Assembly: GCF_027744825.2 (NCBI RefSeq)
Contig: NC_071339.1
Coordinates: forward strand, 27,451,501 to 27,515,500
DNA length: 64,000 nt
DNA from: Synchiropus splendidus
Lineage: Eukaryota; Chordata; Actinopteri; Syngnathiformes; Callionymidae
Direction: 5' to 3'
Every line of letters starts with the position of its first letter. Position 1 is the first letter of the stretch. Of the stretch, positions 48,010-58,224 are shown one piece after another. A program made the translations under genes and the position numbers. The notes under the pieces are model-generated. The model did no database searches and was not told the origin of the DNA. It worked only from the letters and a program-made list of their open reading frames with translations.

Positions 48010-48707
48010 CTCCTATGTGGGAAGCTCACTATCCAGCTTATTCTATATGGATCAAAAGGATTCTGAAGGTGGGTTATCCTCTCCAATTCAGCCAGTGCCA
48101 ACCTCAGTTTAATGGCATTCTGAGAATGCGTCAGATCCGGCAAAAAATGTCTTCAGAACGAGGTCAGTGTTTGATTGAGGCATGATTGAGTCAGTTACTC
48201 CTCAGAAGTCTCCTGAAGTGCATGCGTCATGGAGACTGGCTGACGTCCATCGACCTCACGGACGCTTATTGTCACGTGCCAATTTGGCCTGCTCATAAGC
48301 GATATCTCCACTTCGCATTGGACGGCCGACTTTTTCAGTTCCGGAGGCTCCCGTTTGGCTACTCTCTGGCTCAGAGAACCTTCTTTAAGATGGTCGACAC
48401 AGCCCTACAGTCCATGAGGGCAAGGGGCCTCAGGATCTTGTCTTACCTAGACGACTGGTTAATGCTCGCCAGATCGAGGGAAGAGTCGTTAGCTCACACC
48501 AGAATGGTGTTGGACCACGAAAGCCACCTTGGCTTTCCGGTGAACCAAGAAAAGAGTCAACTCCAGCCATCTCAGCTTACAGCTTTTCTTGGTGTACTTC
48601 TGAACTCTCATGAAGAGTGCGCTCGCTTGACAGACGAGAAGATACTTTCTATTTCAAATCTGTCAGCCCAGGTTCTGGCGGTTCATCTATGTGTGGTCCC
48701 AGCCTAA
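48010..48707 (+). pseudogene. DIRS reverse transcriptase, copy B
   Basis: The N-terminal part reads YSIWIKRILKVGYPLQFSQC and QPQFNGIL up to a stop at about 48185. The main 173-codon frame from 48186 then carries GDWLTSIDLTDAYCHVPI (motif A, catalytic Asp), YLHFALDGRLFQFRRLPFGY (motif B region) and LRILSYLDDWLMLARSREES (motif C, YLDDWL at 48444-48461, both Asp present). It ends with GFPVNQEKSQLQPSQ and TAFLGVLLNS. This is the best preserved catalytic domain in the window. RT of this class copies the element RNA into a DNA that closes into a circle. The stop between the N-terminal region and motif A, and a shift at the end, argue that it is not translated as a working protein. Confidence 0.88.
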
Positions 48708-49443
48708 TGGATTATGACGCTCCTGGGCATGATGTCAGCAGCCCACTCCGTCATACGCCTGGGTCTCCTGAACATGCGAAGTCGGCAGTCATGGTTCAGC
48801 CGGCTCAATCTTCATCCTGTTCGGGATCAGAGACGGTTGGTGAAAGTGTATCCAAGAGCTTTGAGAAATGTGACTCTGCTTCAAACCTCCATCGCACTTG
48901 GATTGTAAGAACTCTTATTTCTGGAGCAGTTCCGAAGGTCGTCACATTAACGTACTGGAACTGTTGGCAGTTTTTGGCCCTTTGTCTCCATCTTAGTGGG
49001 AACCACGTTATGGTGAGATCAGACAGCTCCACCACAGTGGCCAATTTCAACCGCCAGGGTGGCGTGAGGTCGTCTACGTTACACAACCTAGCCAGAAAGA
49101 TTTTTTCCCTGAGCTGCTACATTTAGCCTCATTGAGGGCTCTGCATGTGCCAGGTGGAGACAATGTGGCACCAGATGGATTATCTCGGAGACCACTGCCA
49201 GATGAATGGAGTTTGTCTCAGGAGATGTCAAATATGATCAGGGAGTTTTTCGGCCACCCAGTGGCTGATGTCTTTGCGAGCAGAGAGAACTTCAAATGTC
49301 CTCTCTGGTTCTCTCCCCGTAGATCCGACGACCCTCCACAGGGAGTGGACGCCCTGGCTCATCCAAGGTGGCCAGAAGGCCTCCTGTATGCCTTTCCTCC
49401 TCATTGCCTTCTTCATTTTCTTATGAGGAGAATTCAACTGTAG
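48708..49443 (+). pseudogene. DIRS RNase H region, copy B
   Basis: The connection MTLLGMMSAAHSVIRLGLLN is followed in another frame by SGAVPKVVTLTYWNCWQF, VMVRSDSSTTVANFNRQGG near 49011-49060 and LHNLARKIFSLS. After a shift come ALHVPGGDNVAPDGLSRRPL, HPVADVFASRENFKCP and LAHPRWPEGLLYAFPP. The first RNase H motif (VFTDASLSGW in copy A) is deleted near 48905, which removes a catalytic Asp. Sequence order and motifs match copy A throughout. Confidence 0.83.
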
Positions 49444-50046
49444 AGAGTGAGAATGATTCTCGTAGCTCCAGACAGCCCCAGCTCCAGCTGGTATCCGGAG
49501 ATGTGTCAGATGCAGATCTTTTTCGATCAGCCCTGATTGCATCTCTTTTGGTGACGATGACTCGGCGGTATCACTTACACCCAACCCTGCCTTCGCACCT
49601 AAATGTCTCTCTTCTTCTTCACAGGTCAGCTCCTTTTCAGTAATGGCTTTCTGCACTCCTCCACATTCAGACGAAGAGCATGAGCGTTTACTCAAAATAT
49701 GTCCGGTCAGAGAGCTAAAAGCTTAACTGGATCGAGTCCCACCCTTCAGAAAGTCCGACACTCTGTGGGTGGCTCTCCCTGGTGGAAAGAAGCGGCAGGC
49801 ACTGTCCCCTCAAAGGTTGTAAAATTGGCTTAGAATTTCCATCATGAAAGCCTATGAGACAGCGGGAAAACAGGCACCGGAATCCCTGAGAGCACAGTCG
49901 ACGAGATGCCTGGAAACATCTGTTGCTGCTTTCAAGGACTTCTTAAAGAAAACTGCCAGGCAGCTTCTTGGTCATCAATCTCTACTTTTGCTTACCACTA
50001 TTTGTCTGTTGTGTCTGCATCCTCCTTCCCTCTTGTCTTTCTGTCT
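49444..50046 (+). pseudogene. DIRS tyrosine recombinase remnant, copy B
   Basis: Starts with the RNase H side piece VRMILVAPDSPSSSWYPE, then jumps to DCISFGDDDSAVSL at about 49536. The segment with the first catalytic Arg (ALASPKRVGEL in copy A) is therefore deleted. After stops and shifts, the frame from 49844 gives MKAYETAGKQAPESL, then AQSTRCLETSVAAFKD, where the usual H-x-x-R box has Gln for His (49895-49897). Another frame gives CQAASWSSISTFAYHYL at 49954-50004 with the expected Tyr. Two of the active-site positions are lost, so the copy cannot act. Confidence 0.75.
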
Positions 50047-50254
50047 TCAGGAGCAGCCAAACCCTGCGACCAGTAGGCCCACAGCACTCGCTCTGGGACA
50101 CCAGTATCTGCTTCATTACAGTGCAGTGGAGTGTGCAGCGTCTCAATATCCACCAGATTCCTGCATAACTGTCTATTCGTTTGTGAATAAACTCCCTCTT
50201 CCTTGCTCAGCTCAGACTAGAACCCTGACTGTTGCTGCTCAGTAAATGATTTCT

Positions 50255-50490
50255 CTCCAGGAATGGAGGATTGTTAATGCCACATTCTATTTCAGCCATA
50301 TAGTGGCTAAAAGAGGGCAACACAGTTCCTGCTGATCCAGAGTGTAAGTTACACTCCATATATGAGGGGTTGTTAATGCCACCTTCTATTTCAGCTTACG
50401 GTGGCAAAGTTGAGGCGGCAGTCCTGCCACCTGGGGTGTAAAATTACACTCTATGTATGAAGGGATGTTAATGCTACATCTTCACAACCC
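50255..50490 (+). repeat. Tandem repeat in the tail of DIRS copy B
   Basis: Two to three diverged units with GGTTGTTAATGCCAC and TTTCAGCTTACGGTGGC-type blocks, the counterpart of 44395-44640. A short CATT microsatellite follows near 50490-50505. Confidence 0.7.
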
Positions 50491-51645
50491 ATTCATTCAT
50501 TCATTCAGGCTGGATAGACCCCAGGTGTGGCGGTGGCCTCGGAACTGTCATAGGCCGGTCAAGTTTGAGGCCCTGGCCATCCGAGATATCGACAGGAGTC
50601 TGGGCACTCCTCCATCAGTCATACCAAAGCAACATCACCGGTGACAATGCAGGCGGTTCAGTGCAGCCAAACGTGCATCTCATTGATGGCAGTCTGGCAA
50701 AGGAGCCAGCTGTGCCAGTCAGACGTCCGGTATGGACGGCCCATGGTTCTCAGGTCAGGCCACATTGCAAGGCTGGCGGTTAAGCTTTGTGGTCAAGATG
50801 ACCTCATGGCTGATTCAGAGTTCCGGATGGGTTTCAGATTGCTCACCTGTGCTCCCCCTTAATCCTGGCTACACTCGGATTACGGTCACTGCAGGATGGA
50901 GAAGTTGAACACATCGCCCCCTGGCCCCAGAGTGGCCAAGGACTGCATTGCTTCTTGCACTGTTTGTGTCAAGCTCTGCTTTTGTGTTTGGATCACTTGT
51001 CTCCTTCGGTTCATTCAAAGACAACGTTAATATGCATATTGTTAGATTGTTCTACTATCTCAAATCCAGCACAGTTATGCAATTATATTCCGGCGGCGCA
51101 TGTGACCGGAAAGAAGAAAGTGCCACCTCCATCACCGACGTAATGAGAGCCACGCTGATGCCGGGGTTCGGCCAGGCTGGGATGGAGCCCTCTCAGTGTC
51201 CGGAGATCGCAAGGCGGCTCGCCTCTACTTCCGGACCTGCATGGGGGGAAGGGCGGAAGGGAGCTGCACAGATCAGAGCAATGGCCAACAGTTTGGCCTA
51301 TTTGTGCACTCAAGACAACTCTGTCCGGGGGATGAGGTGACCCAGGTGCAGCTGACTGCCAACATCAGACCATCCTGTGCTCCAGGGTCCAGTGCGGCTC
51401 TCGGAAGAGACAGCGCATGAGGCCTCAAAATGCCTGAGGCTTCATATTCAGCCTGCACAGCAAACCGGAAAAGAAGTTCTTCAATGGACGTTTTGTTATG
51501 TGTCATGGGATTATTTGGGATCACAAATTTGGGGCGCTCTTTTTATGTTGCCGTGTCATCATTTGGTTTGTTGAAAGTTGGAACCGTGAATAAAACCTGC
51601 TGTGTTGATACCTCCTGTAAGTTTTCCTTTCAGCTTTGGCTATCA
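50491..51645 (+). other. 3' non-coding tail of DIRS copy B, possibly with a gypsy solo LTR
   Basis: Counterpart of 42890-44394. It contains AATAAA at 51589-51594 followed by CCTGCTGTGTTGATACCTCC, and homology to copy A ends at ATCA (51642-51645). Several short open frames of 60-130 codons occur, also in mirror image in copy A, but they differ by frameshifts and I regard them as non-coding. Confidence 0.55.
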
Positions 51646-52046
51646 TAGGGCATGTCTCTTCAACCCACTTGGGAGAACGAATCAAATGTCTGGACCATCA
51701 TTGAGCAGTGTCGCCAGGTTCGCGGACAGGCCCCCAGGCTACTAGGCCGGAGGAGAGGTTGAGGCCAAGGCGCTGGAAGGAGCGAATTCAATACGAATAA
51801 TAATAAAAAAAACGCAAATGCGATGCTTCAAGCAATGCTTTTATTTCAAACAAGTTTTCCACACAAACAGAAATTTCCTCCGGTCTGCCGACTGCCCCGG
51901 GAAAAGCTGCTGTCAAAGATCCCGATGTCCTCCGGTCTCACACTGAGTCTCCTCCGGTTAAATCCACTCCTGCGGTGATGTGACAAGTCTCTCCAGTGAC
52001 TGCGACCAGACCTCAGTCCTGCCTGAAGTTTCCGTGGTCCATATCC
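51646..52046. other. Unassigned stretch
   Basis: No coding potential or known repeat recognised. It holds an A-rich run (AATAATAATAAAAAAAACGC) near 51797-51816. Its last 60 bp resemble, at low identity, the CCACGGAAACTTCA-type sequence seen at 38785-38905 and 43442-43570 in reverse orientation. Confidence 0.5.
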
Positions 52047-52265
52047 AAATTATGAGCGGACCTCCAATCCTGGAGCGTCCCCTCAAAGCATGGCTACTTC
52101 AAGGCTAGCAGGCAGTCCCCTGCCCCCCCTAAGTGCAGTTCACTATTTGAAATGCTAAAGCACCCGCAACACTCAAAGCATATAATGCCAAATGGATGTG
52201 GACTGCCGTCTGTTGGGTAAACATCCACTGCTAGTCCAATTCAATCCGGACTATTCCCGGCGCAT
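52047..52265 (-). repeat. Diverged inward continuation of the inverted repeat, right side
   Basis: Pairs with 38387-38605 at about 90 percent identity, in contrast to the unbroken match directly outside at 52266 and beyond. The first difference I see is at 52265 (38387 on the left). Confidence 0.8.
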
Positions 52266-52366
52266 TTCTGACACTCCACTGGCACTAGGACCGCACGTGG
52301 TCAGGTACGGAGCTTAATTGGTGGAGGGTTTGGAGTTATGGGCCAGCGTTCCCTCTCACTCAGCCG

Positions 52367-52670
52367 TCATGCACGATGCTCGATGCCCTCGCCCCTGGAG
52401 CTTGACCTCCCCCCTGAGGAGTGACCATCCCACCCGGCACTGACAGAGCCACCATCGCGCAGTAGAGTGGTGAATGGTGTCCGCAAACAGCTCATAGCGC
52501 TTGAGAACATCATCGCGCTCTTTATGAGCTCCGTGGACTCCACCAGAGATTTTGGAGACACAACAGTCGCCGGCTGGGGGGAACACCGTATAATTGCCGG
52601 GCTGATCATCGCCGCTCCTCTCGGAGAGACCAGTCGACTGCTCTCACCTCTGCCCCCTCCAAAAGCGTAG
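52367..52670 (+). pseudogene. DIRS-related ORF1 fragment, right arm
   Basis: Same codons as 37982-38285 in reverse. The plus-strand frame has a stop after DLPPEE (about 52427), then KQLIALENIIALFMSSVDS, GWGEHRIIAGLIIAAP and a stop at 52670. It is the upstream-most coding remnant of the right-arm element and is followed by a leader, a linker region and an RT fragment in the same orientation. Confidence 0.5.
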
Positions 52671-52848
52671 GAAGAACTTTTTATCTACAAGTATGCATCT
52701 AAACCAAAGTCTAACTTGAAAAATAATAAGATGCATTTCTTTGGTATCGGGTCTGTCTCTTCTCTGCCCAAAATTAGGGTTTATCAGCCGCCATGTTCTC
52801 TTCCGGTTCCAGTGAGTCCAAACTCCGGCTTCTAAACTTTGTTTTTGT
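52671..52848 (+). other. Non-coding leader of the DIRS-related element, right arm
   Basis: Mirror of 37804-37981; contains GCCCAAAATTAGGGTTTATC and GCCGCCATGTTC. Related to 47231-47400 in the core, where it follows the same ORF1 end. Confidence 0.45.
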
Positions 52849-53631
52849 TTGACATCGTCTCAGGAGACCAAGCAGAATAGTAACGGTCTCTCTGCCTCTT
52901 TATCCCTGATGCCAGAACTGTCCCTGGGGAAGTTTCTGGAGCCAAGAAGTTATGTCTTTCCCCAGATTCACCATAATAAGAAGCACAGGCGTCAAATAAC
53001 TCTTTCCCGTCTCACAACAGATCCCGGTTCCAGCCAAAAGTCAGGGAAGTTTCAATTCAGCTATTGACTCTTCTTATTGCTCAGACACGCCAGTTTCCAG
53101 CAGGGGTCGCCACAGGACCGTGAAAGCCACCACTTCAGAGGATCACTCAGTAGGTGCTACTTGCCAGACCTGCTCTGTTCTCAGCTCCCTCGTGCGATGT
53201 CTGATGTGATGTCTGTCTGTTATTCTGTTCTCTGCAGCCCTCCAATCCTCTCAGAGGCAAGCAGGACATCGTCATCTACAGAGTCATCTCTTTCTGAGGA
53301 TGATTGGGCCAGTCCCTCGGGTCTCCATCTTAGGAGAATTGCAGTGTCAGATCAAGGTACACTGCAAGTTTGGGGAACCGAATTCCTCTGACGGCTCAGA
53401 TGACAAAAGCGAGTCTGTTTTTGACAAACCAGACTTGAAGTCACCAGAGGAGAGGGCGCAGAGCACCAACGACCCTTTCGTCCTTGACCCGCCCTGGAGG
53501 CCAGATCCGCTCCTGTGCTCAGGGCGCCTGTCTCCTCACCTCCACATATGGATTGAGAAAATAAACGGTCATTGACACGCCCTTCAGCTTCACAGTCAAC
53601 CCCCAGGTTCTGCGTCACCACATGGACCTGA
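52849..53631 (+). pseudogene. DIRS-related gag/linker region, right arm
   Basis: Mirror of 37021-37803. Frames 53077-53391 and 53300-53575 overlap and encode Ser/Asp/Glu-rich and proline-rich stretches (TESSLSEDDWASPSG; EPNSSDGSDDKSES), then a stop. Position directly upstream of the RT suggests the C-terminal part of a gag-like protein. No catalytic motif is present. Confidence 0.5.
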
Positions 53632-54070
53632 GTGAACTCAGAGAACGAGCGGTCATGTCTGATGGAGGAGGACCGCGATCTCCTGTCAAAGGAAATAATC
53701 GAGCTACTGCCAAAGCGATCCTCCTACACTGGGTTTTACTCCGGGTTCTTTCTGGAACCCAAGAAGACAGGAGAGAGGAGACCTGTTCTGGATCTCAGTC
53801 TCCTCAACCAATTCATGATCAGACAGCGGTTCCGGACTACCAGCAGATTCCTGGAGTGAATCATAGTGTGAGAGTGTATGACCTCCATAGATCTTGCAGA
53901 CGTCTACTTCCACAACACGGTCTCTAGTGTCTAGGGCCTCGTTTTTTCGCTAAGTGCATGGAGGAGTGGCTCGAACTACGAAGGAGAGAGAGTCTGCCGA
54001 TTATGACGTACTTGGACTGCTGGTTGATTCTAGCCAGAGTCCAAACAGGAGTCATGAGCGCACACCAGCT
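53632..54070 (+). pseudogene. DIRS-type reverse transcriptase fragment, right arm
   Basis: Mirror of 36582-37020 with the same defects. The fingers region is at 53650-53815 (GFYSGFFLEPKKTGERRPVL), motif A is MTSIDLADVYFH at about 53878-53915 in another frame, and the catalytic box YLDCWL lies near 54006-54024. The region between motif A and the catalytic box is deleted. The piece ends at CACACCAGCT, where a satellite monomer starts at 54071. Confidence 0.8.
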
Positions 54071-54278
54071 TAGCAGAAGGGGTCTTTCTAGTAGCTGCAG
54101 AACAAATTCAATTGCAAATTCAATTTTTATGTCTGTTGGTCTGAAAGCTACAGGTCCCTCGGGCTGAAAACCCATTTTCTGCACTGTTCACTCACTGCTC
54201 AGCGAAGCCTCAGAACATGAAAATTTCACCTGCAACTATAGCGAAAAAACTATTTAGAGTATATTCAACAGTAAACCT
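54071..54278 (+). repeat. Isolated decayed satellite monomer, right arm
   Basis: Mirror of 36374-36581. In + orientation it is opposite to the array of the same arm (minus), so it is not a stray edge unit of that array. Confidence 0.85.
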
Positions 54279-54806
54279 CTGCAAATAGGGCGCTGCGACT
54301 GGCCTACAAGCAGTCGAACCGTTCCACATTTTCTTCTTCCAAGCCATGGGATGAGTTTGACGAGTGCCAGGCGCTGCTATGAGTTGGATCTGTAGACTGT
54401 GTTCCCAGACTTGGTTGAGTTCCGTACGGTGGAGTCAGGTTCCTGCTTGATCTTCTCCTGCGCCTCATGTCATCCGCCAAAGTCGTATCAAAGTCAACTT
54501 CGATACGACGCTCTCTCTCCACCAGAAGCTCAAAAATCATCCCTCTTCACTAACGGCCAGCTGGCGTTGGATGGCGAGACCACATACAGATCACGACCGC
54601 ATGTTGTCTGCCCACAACTGGAAGAAATCTGGACTATTCCCGGCGCGGTTCTGACACTCCACTGGCACTAGGACCGCACTTGGTCAGGTACGGAGCTTAC
54701 TGCCACGTGGAGGGTTTGGATTGGCAGTGCGGCATTCCGGCTCACTCAGTCGTCATGCACAATGCCTGATGCGTTCGCCCCGGGATCTCGACCTCTCCTC
54801 TGAGGA
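54279..54806 (+). other. DIRS-related decayed segment, right arm
   Basis: Mirror of 35846-36373. 54627-54806 resembles 52249-52400 (shared GGACTATTCCCGGCGC, CTGGCACTAGGACCGCAC and GGTCAGGTACGGAGCTTA), which marks the start of a second element copy in the same orientation. The remainder shows no recognised domain. Confidence 0.55.
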
Positions 54807-55370
54807 ATGACCATCCAAACCACCTCTGACAGAGCCACCATAGCGCAGAGGAATGGTGTTTACGCCGTCGGCAACCAGCTCATAGCGCTTGAGAACATCA
54901 TCGCGCTCTTTATGAGCTCCGTGGACCGGCTCATCCATCGCAGAACCTCTCTCACTCTCCCAGAAATTTTGGAGTTTCAACAGTCCGTCAGCCTGGTGCT
55001 CTGCTCGTGGCGCCTACTCCACACACAGCCGCTGCCCATGGGGGAACACCGTCGCTGTTCGAAGGGGCAGGGTGACCCTAGCAATCCAAATCATAGCCGT
55101 GCTGATCATCGTTACACCTCTTGGAGAGACCAGTCGGCTGCTCTCACCTCTGCTCACTCTAAAAGCTTAGGAAGAAAACGTTGTATCAAAAACTTTGCAT
55201 CTGTAACAGGTCTGAATACTGTGACCTTGTCTACAGTTAAAAAGTGGTGTCTCAATGTGGTTAGTAGAACGCCGTCTGAAACAAAATGCGGACAGAGTCA
55301 CACAAGGCTTCCACATGTGTCGATGGTGAGAAAAGTAATCCAAGGGATTCTTTTTTTTTCATTGTGGTAA
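54807..55370 (+). pseudogene. DIRS-related ORF1 fragment with longer insert, right arm
   Basis: Mirror of 35282-35845, identical in all codons. Residues about 1-20 (MTIQTTSDRATIAQRNGVYA) precede the shared NQLIALENIIALFMSSVD core, followed by LIHRRTSLTLPEILEFQQS, which is absent from the 52367 copy. The tail beyond SKSLGRK is not shared with the other copies. It is an open frame, but its gag-like identity is inferred only from linkage. Confidence 0.5.
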
Positions 55371-56010
55371 CCCAGACCACAATTAGATGTCTTTCTGACA
55401 CCATCTGATCACTCACAAACATGTCACTTTGTCATACGACAAGTGTTAGACATCATGAACGACATGCATAATTGCTTTTCATCTGAATGTATAATTCTGC
55501 CATTAAACCTTTTGGCTAGTGTTGAGAAATAATAAAACCTTACTTTTTACCAAACACCGTTATTCACCACAAGCAAACTGAACTCCACACAACTCAATCA
55601 CCCGTGCCATGTCAACGTCGGTTGTCAGTATTAGCTTACAAGCGCCACATCCACACAGAGCGAACTCAACGCACGAAGGAAAAACAGTATACTTAAAAAT
55701 TGAGTCACCATCCTCACACTCAGACTCAGAATCAGTCAATCCCAAGTGGAACAAACATTATAAAAAAATGGATTTGACTAACCTGAAACAGAATGTGGAC
55801 AGAGTCATACGAGGCTTCCACATTTGGCGATGGGAAGAAAAGTAATGAAAAAAAGTGTCACTTCCTATTTACCCACACATCTTCAATGCCCAACCTCTGT
55901 CCTATCCTGCTCTCTACTGACCTAATTATATACCTGCCGGTTAATCAACTCCATGCTGAACAATTAAATGACATCTAACACACAATCTGTGACCACACAT
56001 AAGTGGGCGT
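55371..56010. other. Low-copy-looking intergenic stretch, right arm
   Basis: Mirror of 34642-35281. It carries the unassigned 78-codon frame 55609-55845 (+), which ends in TNLKQNVDRVIRGFHIWRWE. The DNA of that ending resembles 55277-55345 about 505 bp upstream. No domain is recognised. Confidence 0.6.
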
Positions 56011-56510
56011 CACACTAGAAAGGCTCTTTTTCCTATAGTTGTGCGTGATATTTTCATGTTCAGAGGCTATTCCGATCAGTGAGTGAACAGTGCAGAAAAT
56101 GCCTTTTCAGCCCGTCAAAAGCTGGGTTTCAGACCACAAAAAAAAAGTTAACCACCAGAAATACCGTTCAGAAATGTAGGTTTAGTGTTGAATATACAAA
56201 AAAGAGTGTTTATCCTATTGTTGCAGATGAAATTTTCATGTTGTGAGGAATCCCAGAGCAGTGAGTGAAGAGAGGAGTTTCTGACGAAGAAAAAAAAAAA
56301 AAGGTTGATAACCCCCTGAAATACAGTTCCGAAAAGTAGGTTTAGTGTTTATTATACAAGAAAGAGTGTTTCTCCTATAGTTGCATGAGAAATTTTCCTG
56401 TTCACAGGCATCCCAGAGCAGTGAATAAACAGTGCATAAAATGCATTTTAAGCCAAAGGAAAGGTAGTTTACAGACCGACAAAAATAAAATTATTGACAA
56501 CCCTCTAAAA
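56011..56510 (-). repeat. Decayed edge monomers, right array
   Basis: Mirror of 34142-34641: three old-type units at the inner edge of the right array, with A runs where the left has T runs. Confidence 0.9.
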
Positions 56511-57471
56511 ACACTTCAGACAGCTTAGATTTGTTCTGTAACTACTAGAAAACCCCTTTCTGCTATAGTGGAATGTGAAAATGTCATATTCTGAAGCGTC
56601 CCTGAGAAGTTGTGGCAGAATGCAGAAAACGGGTTTTCAGTCTGAGATAAGGTGGGTCTCGGAACGCCAAACATAAAAATGTTGATAACTTTCGAAAAGC
56701 ACTTCAGACAGCTTAGATTTGTGCTGCAACTGCTAGAATGACCCTTTCTGCTATAGTGGGAGATCAAAAGCTTCCCTGAGAAGTTATGGCACAATGCACA
56801 AAACGCGTTTTCAGCCTGAGATAAGGAGGGTTTCGGAACACCAAACATAAAAATGTTGATAGCTTTCGAAAAACACTTCAGACAGCTTAGATTTGATGTG
56901 CAACTACTCGAAAGACCCTTTCTGCTATAATGGTAGGTGAAAATTTCATGTTCTGAAGCTTCCCAGAGAAGTTATGGCACAACGCACAAAACGCTTTTTC
57001 AGCCTGAGATAAGGTGGGTTCCGGAACGCCAAACATAAAAATGTTGATCACTTTGGAAAAACACTTCAGACAGCTTAGATTTGATGTGAAACTACGAGAA
57101 AGACCCTTTCTGCGATAGTGGGATGTGAAAATGTCATGTTCTGAAGCTTCCCTGCAAAGTTATGGCACAATGCCTAAAACACGTTTTCAGCCTGAGATAA
57201 GGTCGATTCCGGAACGCCAAACATAAAAATGTTGATAACTTTGGAAAAACACTTCAGACAGCTTAGATTTGATGTGCAACTACGAGAAAGACCCTTTCTG
57301 CGATAGTGGGATGTGAAAATGTCATGTTCTGAAGCTTCCCTGCAAAGTTATGGCACAATGCAGAAAACGCGTTTTCAGCCTGACATAAGGTGGGTTCCGG
57401 AACGCCTAACACAAAAATATTGATAAGTTTGGAAAAACACTTCAGACAGCTTAGATTTGATGTGCAACTAC

Positions 57472-58224
57472 TAGAAACACCCTTTCTGTTATCGTGGGTG
57501 GTGATAATTTAATGTACTGAAGCTTCCCTGCAAAAATATGGCACAATGCAGAATTCGCATTTTCAGACTGAGATAAGGTCGATTCCAGAACGCCAAAAAT
57601 AAAAAAAGTTGATAACTTAGGAAAAACACTTCAGACAGCTTAGATTTGATGTGCAACTACTAGAAAGACCCTTTCTGCGATAGTGGGAGGTGAAAATTTC
57701 ATGTTCTGAAGCTTCCCTGCAAAGTTATGGCACAATGCAGAAAACGCGTTTTCAGCGTGAGATAAGGTGGGTTCCGGAATGTCAAACATAAAAATGTTCA
57801 TAACTTTGGAAAAACAATTCAGACAGCTTAGATTTGATGTGCAACTACTAGAAAGACCCTTTCTGCTATAGTGGGTGGTGATAATTTCATGTTCTGAAGC
57901 TTCCCTGCAAAGTTATGGCACAATGCGTGAAACACGTTTTCAGCCTGAGATAAGGTCGATTTCGGAACGCCAAACATAAAAATGTTGATAACTTTGGAAA
58001 AACACTTCAGACAGCTTAGATTTGATGTGCAACTACTGGAAAGACCCTTTCTGCGATAGTGAGAGGTGAAATTTTCATGTTCTGAAGCTTCCCTGCAAAG
58101 TTATGGCACAATGCAGAAAACGCGTTTTCAGCCTGAGATAAGGTGGGTTCCGGAACGCCTAACACAAAAATATTGATAAGTTTGGAAAAACACTTCAGAC
58201 AGCTTAGATTTTATGTGCAACTAC
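57472..58224 (-). repeat. Four extra satellite units in the right arm
   Basis: 753 bp with no partner in the left arm: 57471 pairs with 33181, and 58225 onward pairs with 33180 and below. One of the extra units carries the rare variant GTACTGAAGCTTC with TAATTTAATG, which also occurs at 27480-27540 of the left array. The unit type is therefore old, and the left arm may have lost it by unequal exchange. Confidence 0.85.

Larger units (their letters stand above)
47990..51645 (+). mobile_element. DIRS-type retroelement copy B (RT, RNase H, recombinase remnant, tail)
   Basis: Plus-strand order is RT (to 48707), RNase H (to 49443), tyrosine recombinase remnant (to about 50046), tandem-repeat tail (50255-50490) and 3' non-coding part ending at 51645. 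The RT catalytic box is intact, but frames shift between domains, the first RNase H motif is deleted, and about 600 bp between RNase H and the recombinase are missing. It is a diverged relative of copy A in the opposite orientation. Together the pair forms a second, older and off-centre inverted repeat inside the core. Confidence 0.82.

Noticed and set aside
50948..51340. 130-codon ORF in the tail of copy B as a protein gene
   Set aside because: The related stretch in copy A (43113-43388, minus) differs by frameshifts and an insertion, and the region lies beyond the recombinase in a non-coding tail.
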